NCBI RefSeq assembly: GCF_011398925.1
Contig: NZ_AP022842.1
Coordinates: 2,158,001 to 2,222,000 of the forward strand
DNA length: 64,000 nt
Direction: 5' to 3'
DNA from: Bacillus sp. KH172YL63
Lineage (GTDB): Bacteria; Bacillota; Bacilli; Bacillales; Bacillaceae_B
In this document: piece by piece, positions 17,269-26,446 of the stretch
Layout of the letters: each line of letters starts with the position of its first letter
Position numbering within the stretch: position 1 is the stretch's first letter
Program-made: the position numbers and the translations under genes
Notes under the pieces: generated by a model
Seen by the model: only the letters and a program-made list of their open reading frames with translations
What the model was told of the DNA's origin: nothing
Database searches by the model: none

Positions 17269-17616
17269 TCATTCAAATGAAGTCGAATTCCGGACGATTT
17301 CCCCGTCTAAATTGATACTGTACTGTGCGATTGAATTTGTGGCGCCATCTGTTTTTGTCAACCCGCCCTTATAATTGAACGTCACTTCCCACGTTTTTGA
17401 AGAAGAGTCAAACATCGTTTCATCTGACAGCAGTTCAATTTCCTCAAGATTGATCTTTTTACGGGAAGTCTCATTATGCTCTTTTACATCCTTATCAAAT
17501 TGTTCAATCGCAATTTCTTCTGCTTCCTTGCTGCTGACGCCGTCGGGTTCGTTGTTGCAGGCGTAGAGTGAGAGAGCTGTTAAGATCATGCACATGACAA
17601 TACTTAGCTTTTTCAT
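17269..17616 (-). CDS. Small lipoprotein of unknown function
   Basis: A 115-residue lipoprotein with lipobox LYAC at about residues 17-20. It is followed by a helix (KEAEEIAIEQFDKDV) and a beta-rich end (TWEVTFNYKG... YSINLDGEIV), which resembles a PepSY/cystatin-like fold. The ATG at 17616 follows a run of G that acts as ribosome binding site. Neighbouring lipoprotein genes suggest a surface-related cluster. Confidence 0.65.
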   Translation of the reverse strand: MKKLSIVMCMILTALSLYACNNEPDGVSSKEAEEIAIEQFDKDVKEHNETSRKKINLEEIELLSDETMFDSSSKTWEVTFNYKGGLTKTDGATNSIAQYSINLDGEIVRNSTSFE

Positions 17617-17640
17617 CAAATCCCCCCCTTTGAGCTCGTT

Positions 17641-18390
17641 TTAACTTCTCAAGGACCCCTTCACACAAGAAAACGCCAGCACCACAGGAATTCTCTTTCG
17701 CCTCGCAAATTCTTCGTCAGAGCTGAAATGAACACGTTCCGGTGTTCCTTCTCTTAAATCAACCACTGAGAAGCCTGCCTGTACGAGGGCTCTGAAGTAC
17801 TGTTCGATCGTGCGATGATACTTCACGACCGTTTGATCGATCCACGGTTCTTTCCGTTCGCCATCGAGGAAATAGTCATCCACGATCCAATTCCCCCGTT
17901 TGTCTCCGCTTTTTTTGCTGATAAAGGATGAAGTGGTCAGCGGATGCTGGACGCTGAAAATGAATTTCCCGTCCTCGCTCAATGCGTGATGGATGTTTTC
18001 AAAGAGCGTGTGAATATCCGCCACGTAGTGAATCGCGAAACGGGATGTGACGATATCAAACTTGCTATCAGGGTATGTATAGCTCTCCATCGTTTCATGA
18101 TGCAGCGTGCCGTTTTCTTCACCTGACAAATTCATCTCGGCAGAAGCGAGCATCTGCTCTGACCCTTCCACTCCTGTGTAATGACCGGCGCCTTTTTCGA
18201 GCAGTTCTTTTCCGAAGGAAGCATCACCGCAACCCAGGTCGAGGACGGCTTTGTCTTTGAAATCCCCAAACAGTTCATACATGATTGGCCCTTCGATTGC
18301 GTTATTCGGACTGTCTTTCCGGCTTCTTCTTTTCATGTAGGCTGAGAAAAAATCACTCTGATTGTAAGCATTTGATCCTCTGAAATCCAT
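17641..18390 (-). CDS. Class I SAM-dependent methyltransferase
   Basis: A 249-residue cytoplasmic protein with the SAM-binding motif I VLDLGCGDASFGKELL (about residues 43-58), an acidic residue at the end of strand two (YTGVEGSE), and motif IV-like KFDIVTSRFAIHYV. It belongs to the UbiE/Methyltransf_11 type, which methylates small molecules; the substrate is unknown. Its stop lies 22 bases from the preceding lipoprotein start, but the two are not obviously related. Confidence 0.87.
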   Translation of the reverse strand: MDFRGSNAYNQSDFFSAYMKRRSRKDSPNNAIEGPIMYELFGDFKDKAVLDLGCGDASFGKELLEKGAGHYTGVEGSEQMLASAEMNLSGEENGTLHHETMESYTYPDSKFDIVTSRFAIHYVADIHTLFENIHHALSEDGKFIFSVQHPLTTSSFISKKSGDKRGNWIVDDYFLDGERKEPWIDQTVVKYHRTIEQYFRALVQAGFSVVDLREGTPERVHFSSDEEFARRKRIPVVLAFSCVKGSLRS

Positions 18391-18521
18391 TCTGGAAATC
18401 TCTCCCTCCGTCGATGTCCTTCTATTATTTTATCATAGTAAATGTAAAATACTAGAAGTAAATTCACTTCACTCTTTGATTTGAAAGTGGATATTCCTTT
18501 GCTTTCCCAAGGAGGATGCGG

Positions 18522-18645
18522 TGATTTCCGCTCCAGGTGCTCGCTTTCCGCGGGGCGTGAGTTGAGCCTCCTCAGGCTTCGCCCTGCGGGGTCTCAACTT
18601 TCCCGCAATTCCCGCAGGAGTCGAGCACCTTCCGCTCCAATCAAA
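18522..18645. repeat. Palindromic GC-rich intergenic repeat, copy B
   Basis: Outer arms TGATTTCCGCTCCAGGTGCTCG and its near-complement lie at 18522-18544 and 18620-18645. The centre has GAGTTGAGCCTCCTC...CCTGCGGGGTCTCAACTT. It has the same architecture as 14855-14995 and lies in the gap 18391-18725, which has no gene. Confidence 0.72.
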
Positions 18646-18725
18646 CGAAATTTTCCTTCATGTGCAATCTAATATATGAAAAATTCACAGAAAAAATCCG
18701 GATGGCTTAATTCCTATCCTATCCA

Positions 18726-19280
18726 CTACTCCCCATACACACTTAATTTATCTTCAGCCGAGGTACGGGGCCTGACTTGAGGCACTTGATCAAAGTAGCC
18801 GAGATGGAGGAAGCCTGCAATTTTCTCACCCGGCTTCACGTTCAGTAACTCCCGGACTTTCGGGTCGTAGATATGAGGATTGGTTTTCCACACGACGCCG
18901 AGTTTCTGTTCCCAGGCGAGGAGCTGGAAGTTCTGAATCAGCGCACTGACCGCCCCGAAATTCTCTTCCCACTGCTTCTGACGTGGGTCCTCGTCCATGA
19001 CTATGATGAGGAACGCAGCCGGCTGGCTAAAGTAGTTTCTTCTGTTTGCCTGCATATCGGGAGAAAATGTTTGAACGAGATCCTCGACAAAGCGTTCTTT
19101 CTCAGATGTCGGCACAAAGATGAACCGCCAAGGCTCCCTCAAACCGTGATTCGGTGCCCATACGGCATCGTTCAAGATCTCAAGTATCGTTTCCTGCGTC
19201 ACTTCCCTGTCACTATAACCACTTTTAATTGATCTCCGTTCACGAATGATGTTGGCGATATGTGATGTTGACTGTTTCAT
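18726..19280 (-). CDS. Nitroreductase-family protein
   Basis: A 184-residue FMN-dependent oxidoreductase of the nitroreductase fold. The N-terminus has IIRERRSIKSGYSDREV and the conserved DAVWAPNHGLREPWRFIFV, while GVVWKTNPHIYDPKVRELL lies near residue 130. It uses NAD(P)H to reduce nitro or quinone compounds; the exact substrate is unknown. The start is ATG 19280 with GGAAGGGG upstream. A near-perfect Fur box lies 30 bases upstream, so expression is probably raised in iron limitation. Confidence 0.87.
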   Translation of the reverse strand: MKQSTSHIANIIRERRSIKSGYSDREVTQETILEILNDAVWAPNHGLREPWRFIFVPTSEKERFVEDLVQTFSPDMQANRRNYFSQPAAFLIIVMDEDPRQKQWEENFGAVSALIQNFQLLAWEQKLGVVWKTNPHIYDPKVRELLNVKPGEKIAGFLHLGYFDQVPQVRPRTSAEDKLSVYGE

Positions 19281-19310
19281 AGGTCCGTCCCCTTCCAATA
19301 TGTATGATTT

Positions 19311-19325
19311 TGATAATCATTCTCA
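19311..19325. promoter_or_regulatory. Fur box
   Basis: TGATAATCATTCTCA matches the 7-1-7 consensus TGATAATnATTATCA at all but one position. It overlaps the region just downstream of a TATATA -10 candidate for the leftward nitroreductase gene. PerR boxes would need TTATAAT. Confidence 0.7.
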
Positions 19326-19431
19326 TTTATATAGTTTAGACGATTTTCTTCATAAAATCCATTGAAAATCTGCAGTATTCTTTTTTAACTAGAAAAATAT
19401 GTTAATATATACACACGTTAGGAGGTTTACG

Positions 19432-19698
19432 ATGAATCTTAGAATATATAAAATTGTCCATATTGCACTTACAGGAATCCTCACCATTCCCGTAACCCTC
19501 TTCTTTGCAAGCGGCGGCCTTGGTGAGAATTACACTGGGAATTTGTTTGTTTACCCGCAGTTTCTTCTGGTCAACGTGGTATGGCTTGCCGGGGCCGTGC
19601 TTTGCTTTTATAAAAACACGATGATAGCCGGTCTGATCCTGACTGCATTGTTCCCAATGCTTTTCATCGTAAACGTGTTAATAGTTGTTTTAAAATGA
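19432..19698 (+). CDS. Small membrane protein of unknown function
   Basis: An 88-residue protein with three hydrophobic segments (about 7-25, 39-57 and 62-85) and little soluble sequence. The start is ATG 19432 preceded by TAGGAGG; an earlier ATG has none. It is followed after 23 bases by another small membrane protein gene, and the pair ends at a terminator at 19988. Confidence 0.65.
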   Translation: MNLRIYKIVHIALTGILTIPVTLFFASGGLGENYTGNLFVYPQFLLVNVVWLAGAVLCFYKNTMIAGLILTALFPMLFIVNVLIVVLK

Positions 19699-19721
19699 AC
19701 CAATAAGAAAGGAGTTTGTCT

Positions 19722-19970
19722 ATGAATCACACAGTGGCCGGGTTTTTATTGCTAGGCTTCACGATGCTGACAGCGGTCGTGGTTTATGCAATTGGAGAGC
19801 TATCTGATTCAATCAAGGCTTCAGCAGGCTACTTAGGGGCCGTGATGTCTGAGCAAGGCGGGGCAGATCTCGGCTGGGGAGGCAACCTGATCTCATCAAA
19901 CATTGCCGTGATTCTCCTTTTACTGCCGGTTTCCATCGCTTTGTATCTTATTTTCTATAAGAAAGATTAG
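19722..19970 (+). CDS. Small membrane protein of unknown function
   Basis: An 82-residue protein with hydrophobic segments at about 4-24 and 58-77, separated by a Gly-rich loop with QGGADLGWGGN. The ATG has AAAGGAG upstream. It is cotranscribed with the membrane protein gene 23 bases before it. Confidence 0.65.
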   Translation: MNHTVAGFLLLGFTMLTAVVVYAIGELSDSIKASAGYLGAVMSEQGGADLGWGGNLISSNIAVILLLLPVSIALYLIFYKKD

Positions 19971-19987
19971 CCCTTTCAATCCAAAAT

Positions 19988-20025
19988 AAAAAGACCTGGA
20001 AAGATATCCTCTCCAAGTCTTTTTA
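19988..20025. terminator. Bidirectional terminator
   Basis: AAAAAGAC-CTGGA and TCCAAG-TCTTTTT arms with A-runs and T-runs on both sides, between convergent genes ending at 19970 and 20036. Confidence 0.8.
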
Positions 20026-20035
20026 TGACAAATGG

Positions 20036-20323
20036 TCACAGCGATTTATTGAAGCCCATCATTCTGTATACGCCGACTCCCGCGTAAGAAAGCACACCGA
20101 TCGCCAGGATGATCACGCCGTATACTATGAATCCCGTACCATTCCATCCCCTGATGAATACAATCCCCCATACGAAGGATAGATAGCCTATGAGCAATAT
20201 GGTGATCGGGACAGCAAACCCCTTCTTCCTCTGTCTCCTGAAAAAATGGATCCCGAACAGGACCAGCATGACTGTCAAAAATGAAACTGCGATCACCGCA
20301 TCTCCGTAATACTGCCACCACAA
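20036..20323 (-). CDS. Small membrane protein of unknown function
   Basis: A 95-residue protein with three hydrophobic segments (about 9-27, 38-55, 63-82). It starts at a TTG with GGAGGGG seven to eight bases upstream. It resembles small YesK-like membrane proteins in size and topology, but I cannot confirm the family. It is monocistronic. Confidence 0.6.
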   Translation of the reverse strand: MWWQYYGDAVIAVSFLTVMLVLFGIHFFRRQRKKGFAVPITILLIGYLSFVWGIVFIRGWNGTGFIVYGVIILAIGVLSYAGVGVYRMMGFNKSL

Positions 20324-20409
20324 AGATAACCCCTCCTCTATGTTTAAAATTGGTTTTTCCGCCCTTTTATTTTACCATATTTTTCAAGAGAGCGAGATAT
20401 CTTCATGAT

Positions 20410-21384
20410 TTATCTAAAGAAAGGAAAACATGACTGAGCAATCGCACAATCGCTTGTTTGCTTTCCAGTAGGGATCGTGGTCAACACCTTATTCGTTTTG
20501 ATGCAAAGTACTGAGATAGTTCCTTCATTAAAGTTGGTGATATATGCTTTTTTGCCATCAGGGGTTATACAGACATCGGTCGGACCATCCCCGACATCAA
20601 TTGTTGTGAGGATTGTATCATCATATGCATGTACAACCGTTACATTGTCACTGCTAATATTCGTTATATAAACCTTCTTCCCATCAGGTGTCACTGCTAC
20701 ACCATTCGGACGAATCCCTACCGAGATCGTTTTCGTTACTTCATTTTTCATAAGATCAATAACTGAAACTGTACTTGGTTCACCTAAACCCCGATTAGCC
20801 ACGTATAACTTTTTCCCATTTGGCGTAATCGCAAGGTCTCTAGGGAATTCTCCCTCCGTAATGGGGATTTGATCTACCACTGATTCTTTACGTGTATCAA
20901 TGACTGAAACAATATTACTGATTGATACAGCAACATATGCTCTTTCTCCATTTGGGCTGAATGTTATATCAAATGGGTTATTTCCTACTTCTATACTTTT
21001 TACCGTTTGCCTACAGACGTCAATGACTGAGACTGTTGTACCTCCGAAGTTCGCTACATATACCTTCTTCCCATCAGGTGACGCAGCGATACCAACCGGC
21101 CCACCCCCAACAGGAATCTCATTGACAACCTCATGCTTATAAAGATTGATCACTGAAACAGTGTTATGATTCGTATTGGATACATATGCATATCGGTCAA
21201 AAGGGGAAAGTGTAATCCCATCTGGTTGGTCCCCAACTGGAATTGTGCCAGTAACTTTATCTAAATTCGAATCTATCATAGAAATCGTATTGTCACCAAA
21301 GTTCGTTGCATATACTAGAAACTTATTTTCACGTTTGGTTTCATGCTTTTTATGGCAGAATTGCTTCTTCCTTTTCCTTTTCAT
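20410..21384 (-). CDS. YncE-like YVTN beta-propeller protein
   Basis: A 324-residue protein made of seven or so repeats of about 42 residues, each with YVAN(F/T)..NTVSVID, a strand, then I.VG..P..I..SPDGKK. These are YVTN propeller blades. Such proteins bind ligands or other proteins. No signal peptide or membrane segment precedes the first blade; the N-terminus is instead very basic (MKRKRKKQFCHKK). The protein is therefore probably cytoplasmic or non-classically located. AAGGAGGG precedes the ATG. It is a single gene. Confidence 0.82.
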   Translation of the reverse strand: MKRKRKKQFCHKKHETKRENKFLVYATNFGDNTISMIDSNLDKVTGTIPVGDQPDGITLSPFDRYAYVSNTNHNTVSVINLYKHEVVNEIPVGGGPVGIAASPDGKKVYVANFGGTTVSVIDVCRQTVKSIEVGNNPFDITFSPNGERAYVAVSISNIVSVIDTRKESVVDQIPITEGEFPRDLAITPNGKKLYVANRGLGEPSTVSVIDLMKNEVTKTISVGIRPNGVAVTPDGKKVYITNISSDNVTVVHAYDDTILTTIDVGDGPTDVCITPDGKKAYITNFNEGTISVLCIKTNKVLTTIPTGKQTSDCAIAQSCFPFFR

Positions 21385-21614
21385 TTTATCCCTCCTTCAC
21401 ATGCCCTCTACTAACTAGCATATGAACGGAAAGATAGATTGTGATTTAAGAGAAAGGATTTTTTCTCATTACGATAAATCGGTTTTCCCATCCCTACTTA
21501 AAATATGGATATATCCCGATATGACTGCTCAAATCACTCCCCTTTAGATCGTGGGAATTTATAACAACTATGTAAATATTAATGATATGATAGATGAAAA
21601 GGAGTGAAAGCTTC

Positions 21615-21917
21615 GTGAAAATCTTAAAATTCATCGTCTTTATATTGATGATCCCTGTATTTCTCTACAGCTTCTTTTCAGTATCCTGGACCGGATCGAA
21701 TATCATGCTCGAAGAAGATTGGAAAAGTTTGATCGTTTTTACTCCCCAGACAGCAGCCACGCCGCAGGAGATTTATGACATTGATAAGTTGCTTTATGCT
21801 TTTCAGTATCAACCGTTGATGAGTGGGGCCTTTGTGGTATCATTTTTGTTTCTTATGGGATGTATTGTTTTTTGGATGATTAAGAGGCTTCGTCGTCGGG
21901 GTTCTAGGACAGTTTAG
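21615..21917 (+). CDS. Two-segment membrane protein (DUF4306/YjdJ-like)
   Basis: A 100-residue protein with hydrophobic segments at about 3-20 and 72-90 and a central extracytoplasmic loop containing SWTGSNIMLEEDW and FTPQTAATPQEIYDIDKLLYA. This looks like the DUF4306 (YjdJ) family of Bacillus; the function is unknown. The GTG at 21615 has AAGGAG ten bases upstream and is preferred to an ATG seven codons earlier that overlaps this site. A terminator follows at 21920. Confidence 0.6.
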   Translation: MKILKFIVFILMIPVFLYSFFSVSWTGSNIMLEEDWKSLIVFTPQTAATPQEIYDIDKLLYAFQYQPLMSGAFVVSFLFLMGCIVFWMIKRLRRRGSRTV

Positions 21918-21919
21918 GA

Positions 21920-21950
21920 AAGAGCAACGGATTAATGTTGATGCTCTTTT
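21920..21950 (+). terminator. Terminator
   Basis: AAGAGCA and TGCTCTTTT arms around a 15-base loop follow the stop at 21917 directly. Confidence 0.65.
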
Positions 21951-22125
21951 ACATTCAACTTTCTCAGGTAGATGTTATATAAAAAACCTGTATCATACAT
22001 TTATTTGTTACGCTGAGGGGGAATATACATTTCCGTCAAATCCCCTTTCATAGAAGCCCCCCCAGACCAAGGTAATTGAATGTTAGCGTAAAGCTGAAAA
22101 TTAAAATTCTCACCAGGGGTGGAAT

Positions 22126-22656
22126 ATGAAATTTTATTCACTTATTTTGTTAAGTGTCTTCTGTTTGTTATTGGGAGGATGTAGGGTGGTTCTTTTTGAA
22201 GAATCAGTCCCTGAATCGAAATATAAATTGGATGCCAAAGTTTATATAAAGCGTGCAAACATAATAATACGAAACAAGACCAATCTCCCTCCAAATACCG
22301 AGTTGGCAATTTCTATTCAACCGTATTCAGACAATCAGCCTTTAGGTAAAATACAAACCTATGAAGTTGAGCCTCAAAAAGAGAATGTCACTATTACAAC
22401 AGTTTATGTGGATGAAGAAGGAAAGCTGGAACCAGTCGTAATCGATAGACCAGACCCTTCAAAAAGATACAGAATTGAGATCTCAGTAAAAAACGAGAAC
22501 ACCGCTGAAGACAACAGAAAAATTTCATTTGCAAAGTATATCAATTTAATGAAAATTGAGGACCCAGATGGAATAGGAGCAAACCTGACCTTTTTATCAA
22601 TGGCAGAAATAAAGGAGCTTTTTCAGACGCCTATACAGGCAAATAAAAATGGTTAA
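22126..22656 (+). CDS. Lipoprotein of unknown function
   Basis: A 176-residue lipoprotein with lipobox LLGGC. The mature part is a beta-sandwich-like domain with YIKRANIIIRNKTNLPPNTEL and KRYRIEISVKNENTAED, rather like a small Ig/C2-type fold. AGGGGTGG precedes the ATG. It is a single gene ending at a terminator at 22663. No family is recognised. Confidence 0.68.
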   Translation: MKFYSLILLSVFCLLLGGCRVVLFEESVPESKYKLDAKVYIKRANIIIRNKTNLPPNTELAISIQPYSDNQPLGKIQTYEVEPQKENVTITTVYVDEEGKLEPVVIDRPDPSKRYRIEISVKNENTAEDNRKISFAKYINLMKIEDPDGIGANLTFLSMAEIKELFQTPIQANKNG

Positions 22657-22662
22657 TATATG

Positions 22663-22695
22663 AAAGGAACCTTCTATTTTATGAAAGGTTCCTTT
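22663..22695 (+). terminator. Terminator
   Basis: AAAGGAACC and GGTTCCTTT arms with a 15-base loop, 7 bases after the lipoprotein stop. Confidence 0.75.
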
Positions 22696-22836
22696 AAAAA
22701 TGCTGCCGCTTGCTATTCCTTTAGAGGAAGGTTCAAATCTTTATATCTCTTTTACTTCCTTTGAACCCCAAACTTTCAGGGATAAAGCGAAATCAAATTC
22801 TTTCATACGAAAATCGTCAATCCGCAGTTATGCAGA

Positions 22837-23607
22837 TTAAGTCCTGGAAGCAGCCAATGCAGCTAACTCCTTCTCAATATAACTATACACCTCATCTGCA
22901 ATCCCCAGAAACTCCTCAACATCTACTTGACTATCCAAATAACTCGCATAAAGATAGTCAACTAAAGCTGAATCAATACTGCAATATTCTGATATGGCAC
23001 GCTTCATCTTTGTAATGTCATCGTCCCAAACCCCTGTATCTTCTAACACCATAGAGTATAATGCACGAATTAATCTCTTTGAGTAGCCTCTGGTATATTT
23101 AGATCTCAGTGTGTCATCTTCGGCATTGGTTAGAAAACCGCGAACGCGATTCACTGCCTCTTCAGTGTCTGAATTCAGATCTAATATGAAATCAGGTGAA
23201 ATAAGGATAGGCGGTACTTCTTCGCCCATATCAGTCCCATGTATACAAACACAGATGATCTTGATCCAAAATCCCCATTCATTGGGCTTACTTCTTACAT
23301 CATCCAGTGAACAAATAACCGTATCAACCTTAGTGACGAATTGATATTTTTGTAAAACCTGATCCTTCAGACATGATACTCTGTCATAATCTATATCTTC
23401 AGGTCTTTCGCATACTATTGTAAAATCTGCATCAGACTTAAATGGCTTGGCAGTACCTTTAGGAATGGAGCCACACATATAAATACTGTGAATCTTCCCG
23501 CCGAACTCTGAAAGCAAGCTGGCTGTATACTCCTCTACAAAAGGCTTGTACTCACTCTGAATATTAATCTTCTTAATAACCTTCTCCAAAACCATATCTG
23601 GTTTCAT
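22837..23607 (-). CDS. Nucleotidyltransferase-domain protein
   Basis: A 256-residue soluble protein with the polymerase-beta-type nucleotidyltransferase motif CGSIPKGTAKPFKSDADFTIV (GS...DxD, about residues 46-66) and a third acidic position in KVDTVICSL. The helical C-terminal half resembles the second domain of aminoglycoside adenylyltransferase-like proteins. It could modify an antibiotic or a protein; the substrate is unknown. GGGGGAG precedes the ATG. It is a single gene. Confidence 0.72.
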   Translation of the reverse strand: MKPDMVLEKVIKKINIQSEYKPFVEEYTASLLSEFGGKIHSIYMCGSIPKGTAKPFKSDADFTIVCERPEDIDYDRVSCLKDQVLQKYQFVTKVDTVICSLDDVRSKPNEWGFWIKIICVCIHGTDMGEEVPPILISPDFILDLNSDTEEAVNRVRGFLTNAEDDTLRSKYTRGYSKRLIRALYSMVLEDTGVWDDDITKMKRAISEYCSIDSALVDYLYASYLDSQVDVEEFLGIADEVYSYIEKELAALAASRT

Positions 23608-23687
23608 TTTAACTCCCCCTGAAATTCATATGTTTTTGTTCTCCAAAACCGAACCCGTTCATTGAGGGTTTCTTCTAGGAGCAAGAT

Positions 23688-24275
23688 TTACGGTCTTCTC
23701 TTATAAAAACGCCAATATATCATGAACATCTGTATGTATGTGTATAGATAAATGATCCCTAATCCTATGAAGTATCCTTTTGGCACTTTAGACTTTTCCA
23801 AGGTATGATCCATTCCCAGTCGAAACGCATATGAACTGGCTTTCCGCAAATGCCAGGGTGAGGTGACAATAACCGCTTTTTCCAGTCCTCTCTCCCGCAT
23901 GATTTCCCGCGATTTCACCAAATTCTCATAAGTGCCCCTCGCTTTTGTTTCCCGTATGATAGCGCTACTATCCACGCCTGATTCCATTAGGGCTCTTGCC
24001 ATCACTTCTGCCTCAACATGATTGTTTGCGACAGCTGCTCCCGAACAAATCATTACTTCTGAGATTCCAGAGTGATAGAGGTCTGTTGCTTTATTGACTC
24101 GTTCCCGCAGTATTGGATTCATGCTTCCATCCTTTTCCGCGGGATAACCAAGTACAATGATCGCATCTCTTTTTTGACCATGATTATATCCCGATTTGTT
24201 AAAATGGTTCCGAATAAATATTATCCCCAGCATAAGGCACGTGAAAATTAAGCATAAAATATAGAAAAATGTCAT
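23688..24275 (-). CDS. YdcF/DUF218-family membrane protein
   Basis: A 195-residue protein with an N-terminal membrane segment (about 1-18) and a DUF218 domain: IIVLGYPAEKDGSMNPILRERV, then ICSGAA, ETKARGTYENLVKSREIM and VTSPWHLRKA. A second hydrophobic stretch lies at the C-terminus. The family is linked to envelope metabolism; YdcF binds SAM and SanA/ElyC act in envelope integrity. The start is ATG 24275 with GAGGAG upstream; an earlier TTG has none. Confidence 0.82.
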   Translation of the reverse strand: MTFFYILCLIFTCLMLGIIFIRNHFNKSGYNHGQKRDAIIVLGYPAEKDGSMNPILRERVNKATDLYHSGISEVMICSGAAVANNHVEAEVMARALMESGVDSSAIIRETKARGTYENLVKSREIMRERGLEKAVIVTSPWHLRKASSYAFRLGMDHTLEKSKVPKGYFIGLGIIYLYTYIQMFMIYWRFYKRRP

Positions 24276-24529
24276 GGAACGTATCTCCTCTGGAATTCTT
24301 TCTATCAATCTATAAATAATATACTTTTCAGATTCACATGGGATTTAAAAACAATCATGTGTCCAATTATACTGCCATCAAAATTTATTTAAGAAGTAAT
24401 ACTAAAATCAGCTGCTTCTATTTACCAACAACTATAGCCCACTTCAATTAAATAGCTATAATATGCATTCAGTTCTGAAATTCCTCAAACAATACCTTTT
24501 CCCTAACGGTCCCATCAGAAAAAATGTTT

Positions 24530-24763
24530 TTAATCTAACTGGTAAAAAACCTTCAATTTCAACCACGTTTCATACCAAAATGTTTTTGGATTTAAAGGTT
24601 TTTCTAATTCGATTTCCTCTTCATTCTTTATTATATACACTGTACGATCATTAGTTTTCATCTTATCTCCAAAATTAAATACAATGTTAAAGCAGTACTG
24701 TTTGTAATGGTTTTCTCTCTCAACCGACCATTCTGCCTTTTTGATTGAGAATCTTCTTTTCAA
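24530..24763 (-). CDS. Small hypothetical protein
   Basis: A 77-residue frame, TTG start with AAAGGA some 12 bases upstream. It has a basic N-terminus and alternating strands (YCFNIVFNFGD, TVYIIKNEEEIELEKP) but no recognised family. It lies alone in a gene-poor stretch (24309-25020) which otherwise shows no gene. It may be a remnant of a longer gene. Confidence 0.4.
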   Translation of the reverse strand: MKRRFSIKKAEWSVERENHYKQYCFNIVFNFGDKMKTNDRTVYIIKNEEEIELEKPLNPKTFWYETWLKLKVFYQLD

Positions 24764-25020
24764 GTGTAAATCAGTCCTTTTTCATTCATAGTTTCTTACT
24801 TTATTAGAAATGGATATTTATAGAAAAATCCTGTTCCTTGTTTCCTCTATCCTTCAAAAAAAAGGATACAGTTAGTTCAGGAAACGTCCCTTTTACTGGA
24901 ATATGGCTGTGGGTTTAATAAAATCATTCTCCCTTTTTTTATGACTCTGTTAAACTTTAATGTTGATTTTTGATATTTTAGAGAGAAACGTCAAAAATGG
25001 TGTTTCCCCTTCCTCATCAT

Positions 25021-25647
25021 TCAATTAAAAACCTTGTCAATTTCAGGTTTGTCATAGTCCAAAATCCACTCATTAAATATTTTATACATATTTCTTATCG
25101 TTTCAGGTGAAGTTGCTAATAAGTCACAACCCCTGTCATCGTAAACATGAAAGATCGTTTTTTTGTTAATATTTATGATATAAACCTGATGATGAATACT
25201 TGGTTTCAATCCTAAATCTTGATTGCATAATGCTTTTAACAAAGGTTTGAATTTAAATTCAGCGGATTTACACTTTAGTGTAAATCTATGTGTTCTATAT
25301 GTTCCTTCATCGTCATCTTCTGGGAGCGTTTGATATTTTAACCTGTACAAATGCGATTTATCTACATAAGGCGAAAAATTCTTTAATTCGCGTTTAATAT
25401 TTTTCCCTTTATCAAAATCATTTACATCTATCACTACAAATACATCATCCGCCGGAGAGTGTATTGCTTCAAATAATGTAATCGCTCTCTTATAACACCC
25501 CAATACATATGGGTTGTTTGGATAATCGTATTCCCTTTTCCACTCTATACCTAGTTCAAACCGTATACCAATATCCCAATTATAAAATAAAGGTGGCCTT
25601 AGCTCTAAATTGGGGAATGTGTCTTGCATAAAATCTTTTAAATTCAT
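25021..25647 (-). CDS. DUF3885 domain-containing protein
   Basis: A 208-residue soluble protein. The C-terminal region HHQVYIININKKTIFHVYDDRGCDLLA followed by FNEWILDYDKPEIDKVF is characteristic of DUF3885, a Firmicutes family of unknown function that often occurs near toxin immunity genes. The N-terminal part IGIRFELGIEWKRE is also typical. ATG start with AGGTGTAGGA. It is a single gene. Confidence 0.8.
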   Translation of the reverse strand: MNLKDFMQDTFPNLELRPPLFYNWDIGIRFELGIEWKREYDYPNNPYVLGCYKRAITLFEAIHSPADDVFVVIDVNDFDKGKNIKRELKNFSPYVDKSHLYRLKYQTLPEDDDEGTYRTHRFTLKCKSAEFKFKPLLKALCNQDLGLKPSIHHQVYIININKKTIFHVYDDRGCDLLATSPETIRNMYKIFNEWILDYDKPEIDKVFN

Positions 25648-25884
25648 TCCTACACCTCATAAAATTCAATCTGCAGATCTTCAAGATCTATACATACAAT
25701 TGTCGACTTGATTCATATCCCCTTTTTCGGTAACTTTTTTTACTTTAACAAAGGACGGCTGCTTGTTCAGCAAACGACACATTTATTCGATTAAAAGTGA
25801 ACCTTCCTACAATCTACAAAACATACCTTGTAAGGTGCTATTTGAAGTGCTATCGATTAAGCACCCTTTAACTTAAAGGGTTTA

Positions 25885-26307
25885 TTATCGTGCTCCATCA
25901 TAAAACTCATCCTCATCATCAGTATCATCGATTATTTGAGTCTCGCAGCATAAATCTGAGTCATAAGAGATTTTAACAAAGACGGTATCCTGGCTGTCTC
26001 CTTTTAGTAAAGTAATTTTTATGTTTTTAGTGTGTTGACCATCAATATTCTCGTCGATATATGCTACCTTTGCTTTTTTATGTTCCTTCGCGTAAATATA
26101 GATTACTCCATCATTTTTTTCAAAGCTATGCACCATTTCATCTTTATAGGCGTCCACATTCATCAGCCATTGCTGAACATCCTGTGGAAGTTCTTCATCT
26201 TTAGATAGGTATTCATAATCGACTACGTTTTGGTCTATTTGTTGTTCAATATTGCACCCACTCAAAATATATAAAGAAAGCAGCAGGATTACACTGAATT
26301 GTTTCAT
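25885..26307 (-). CDS. Lipoprotein of unknown function
   Basis: A 140-residue lipoprotein, lipobox ILSGC. The mature domain has a helix (DVQQWLMNVDAYKDE) and several strands (GVIYIYAKEHKKAKVAYI, NIKITLLKGDSQDTVFVKISYD), and a CC pair plus an acidic tail. AAAGGAG precedes the ATG. No family is recognised. Confidence 0.65.
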   Translation of the reverse strand: MKQFSVILLLSLYILSGCNIEQQIDQNVVDYEYLSKDEELPQDVQQWLMNVDAYKDEMVHSFEKNDGVIYIYAKEHKKAKVAYIDENIDGQHTKNIKITLLKGDSQDTVFVKISYDSDLCCETQIIDDTDDEDEFYDGAR

Positions 26308-26446
26308 ACCATTCTCCTTTCTATCATTAGACGGAACGGACTTATTTTTTGGTTCAGATTATTTTATGTACTGCTGTTCTAAGAAAATTCGATTTTCCAT
26401 TCTACCCTTTTCAGTTAAATTTTTTAGAGCCGGTTTTTTAAAAAAA

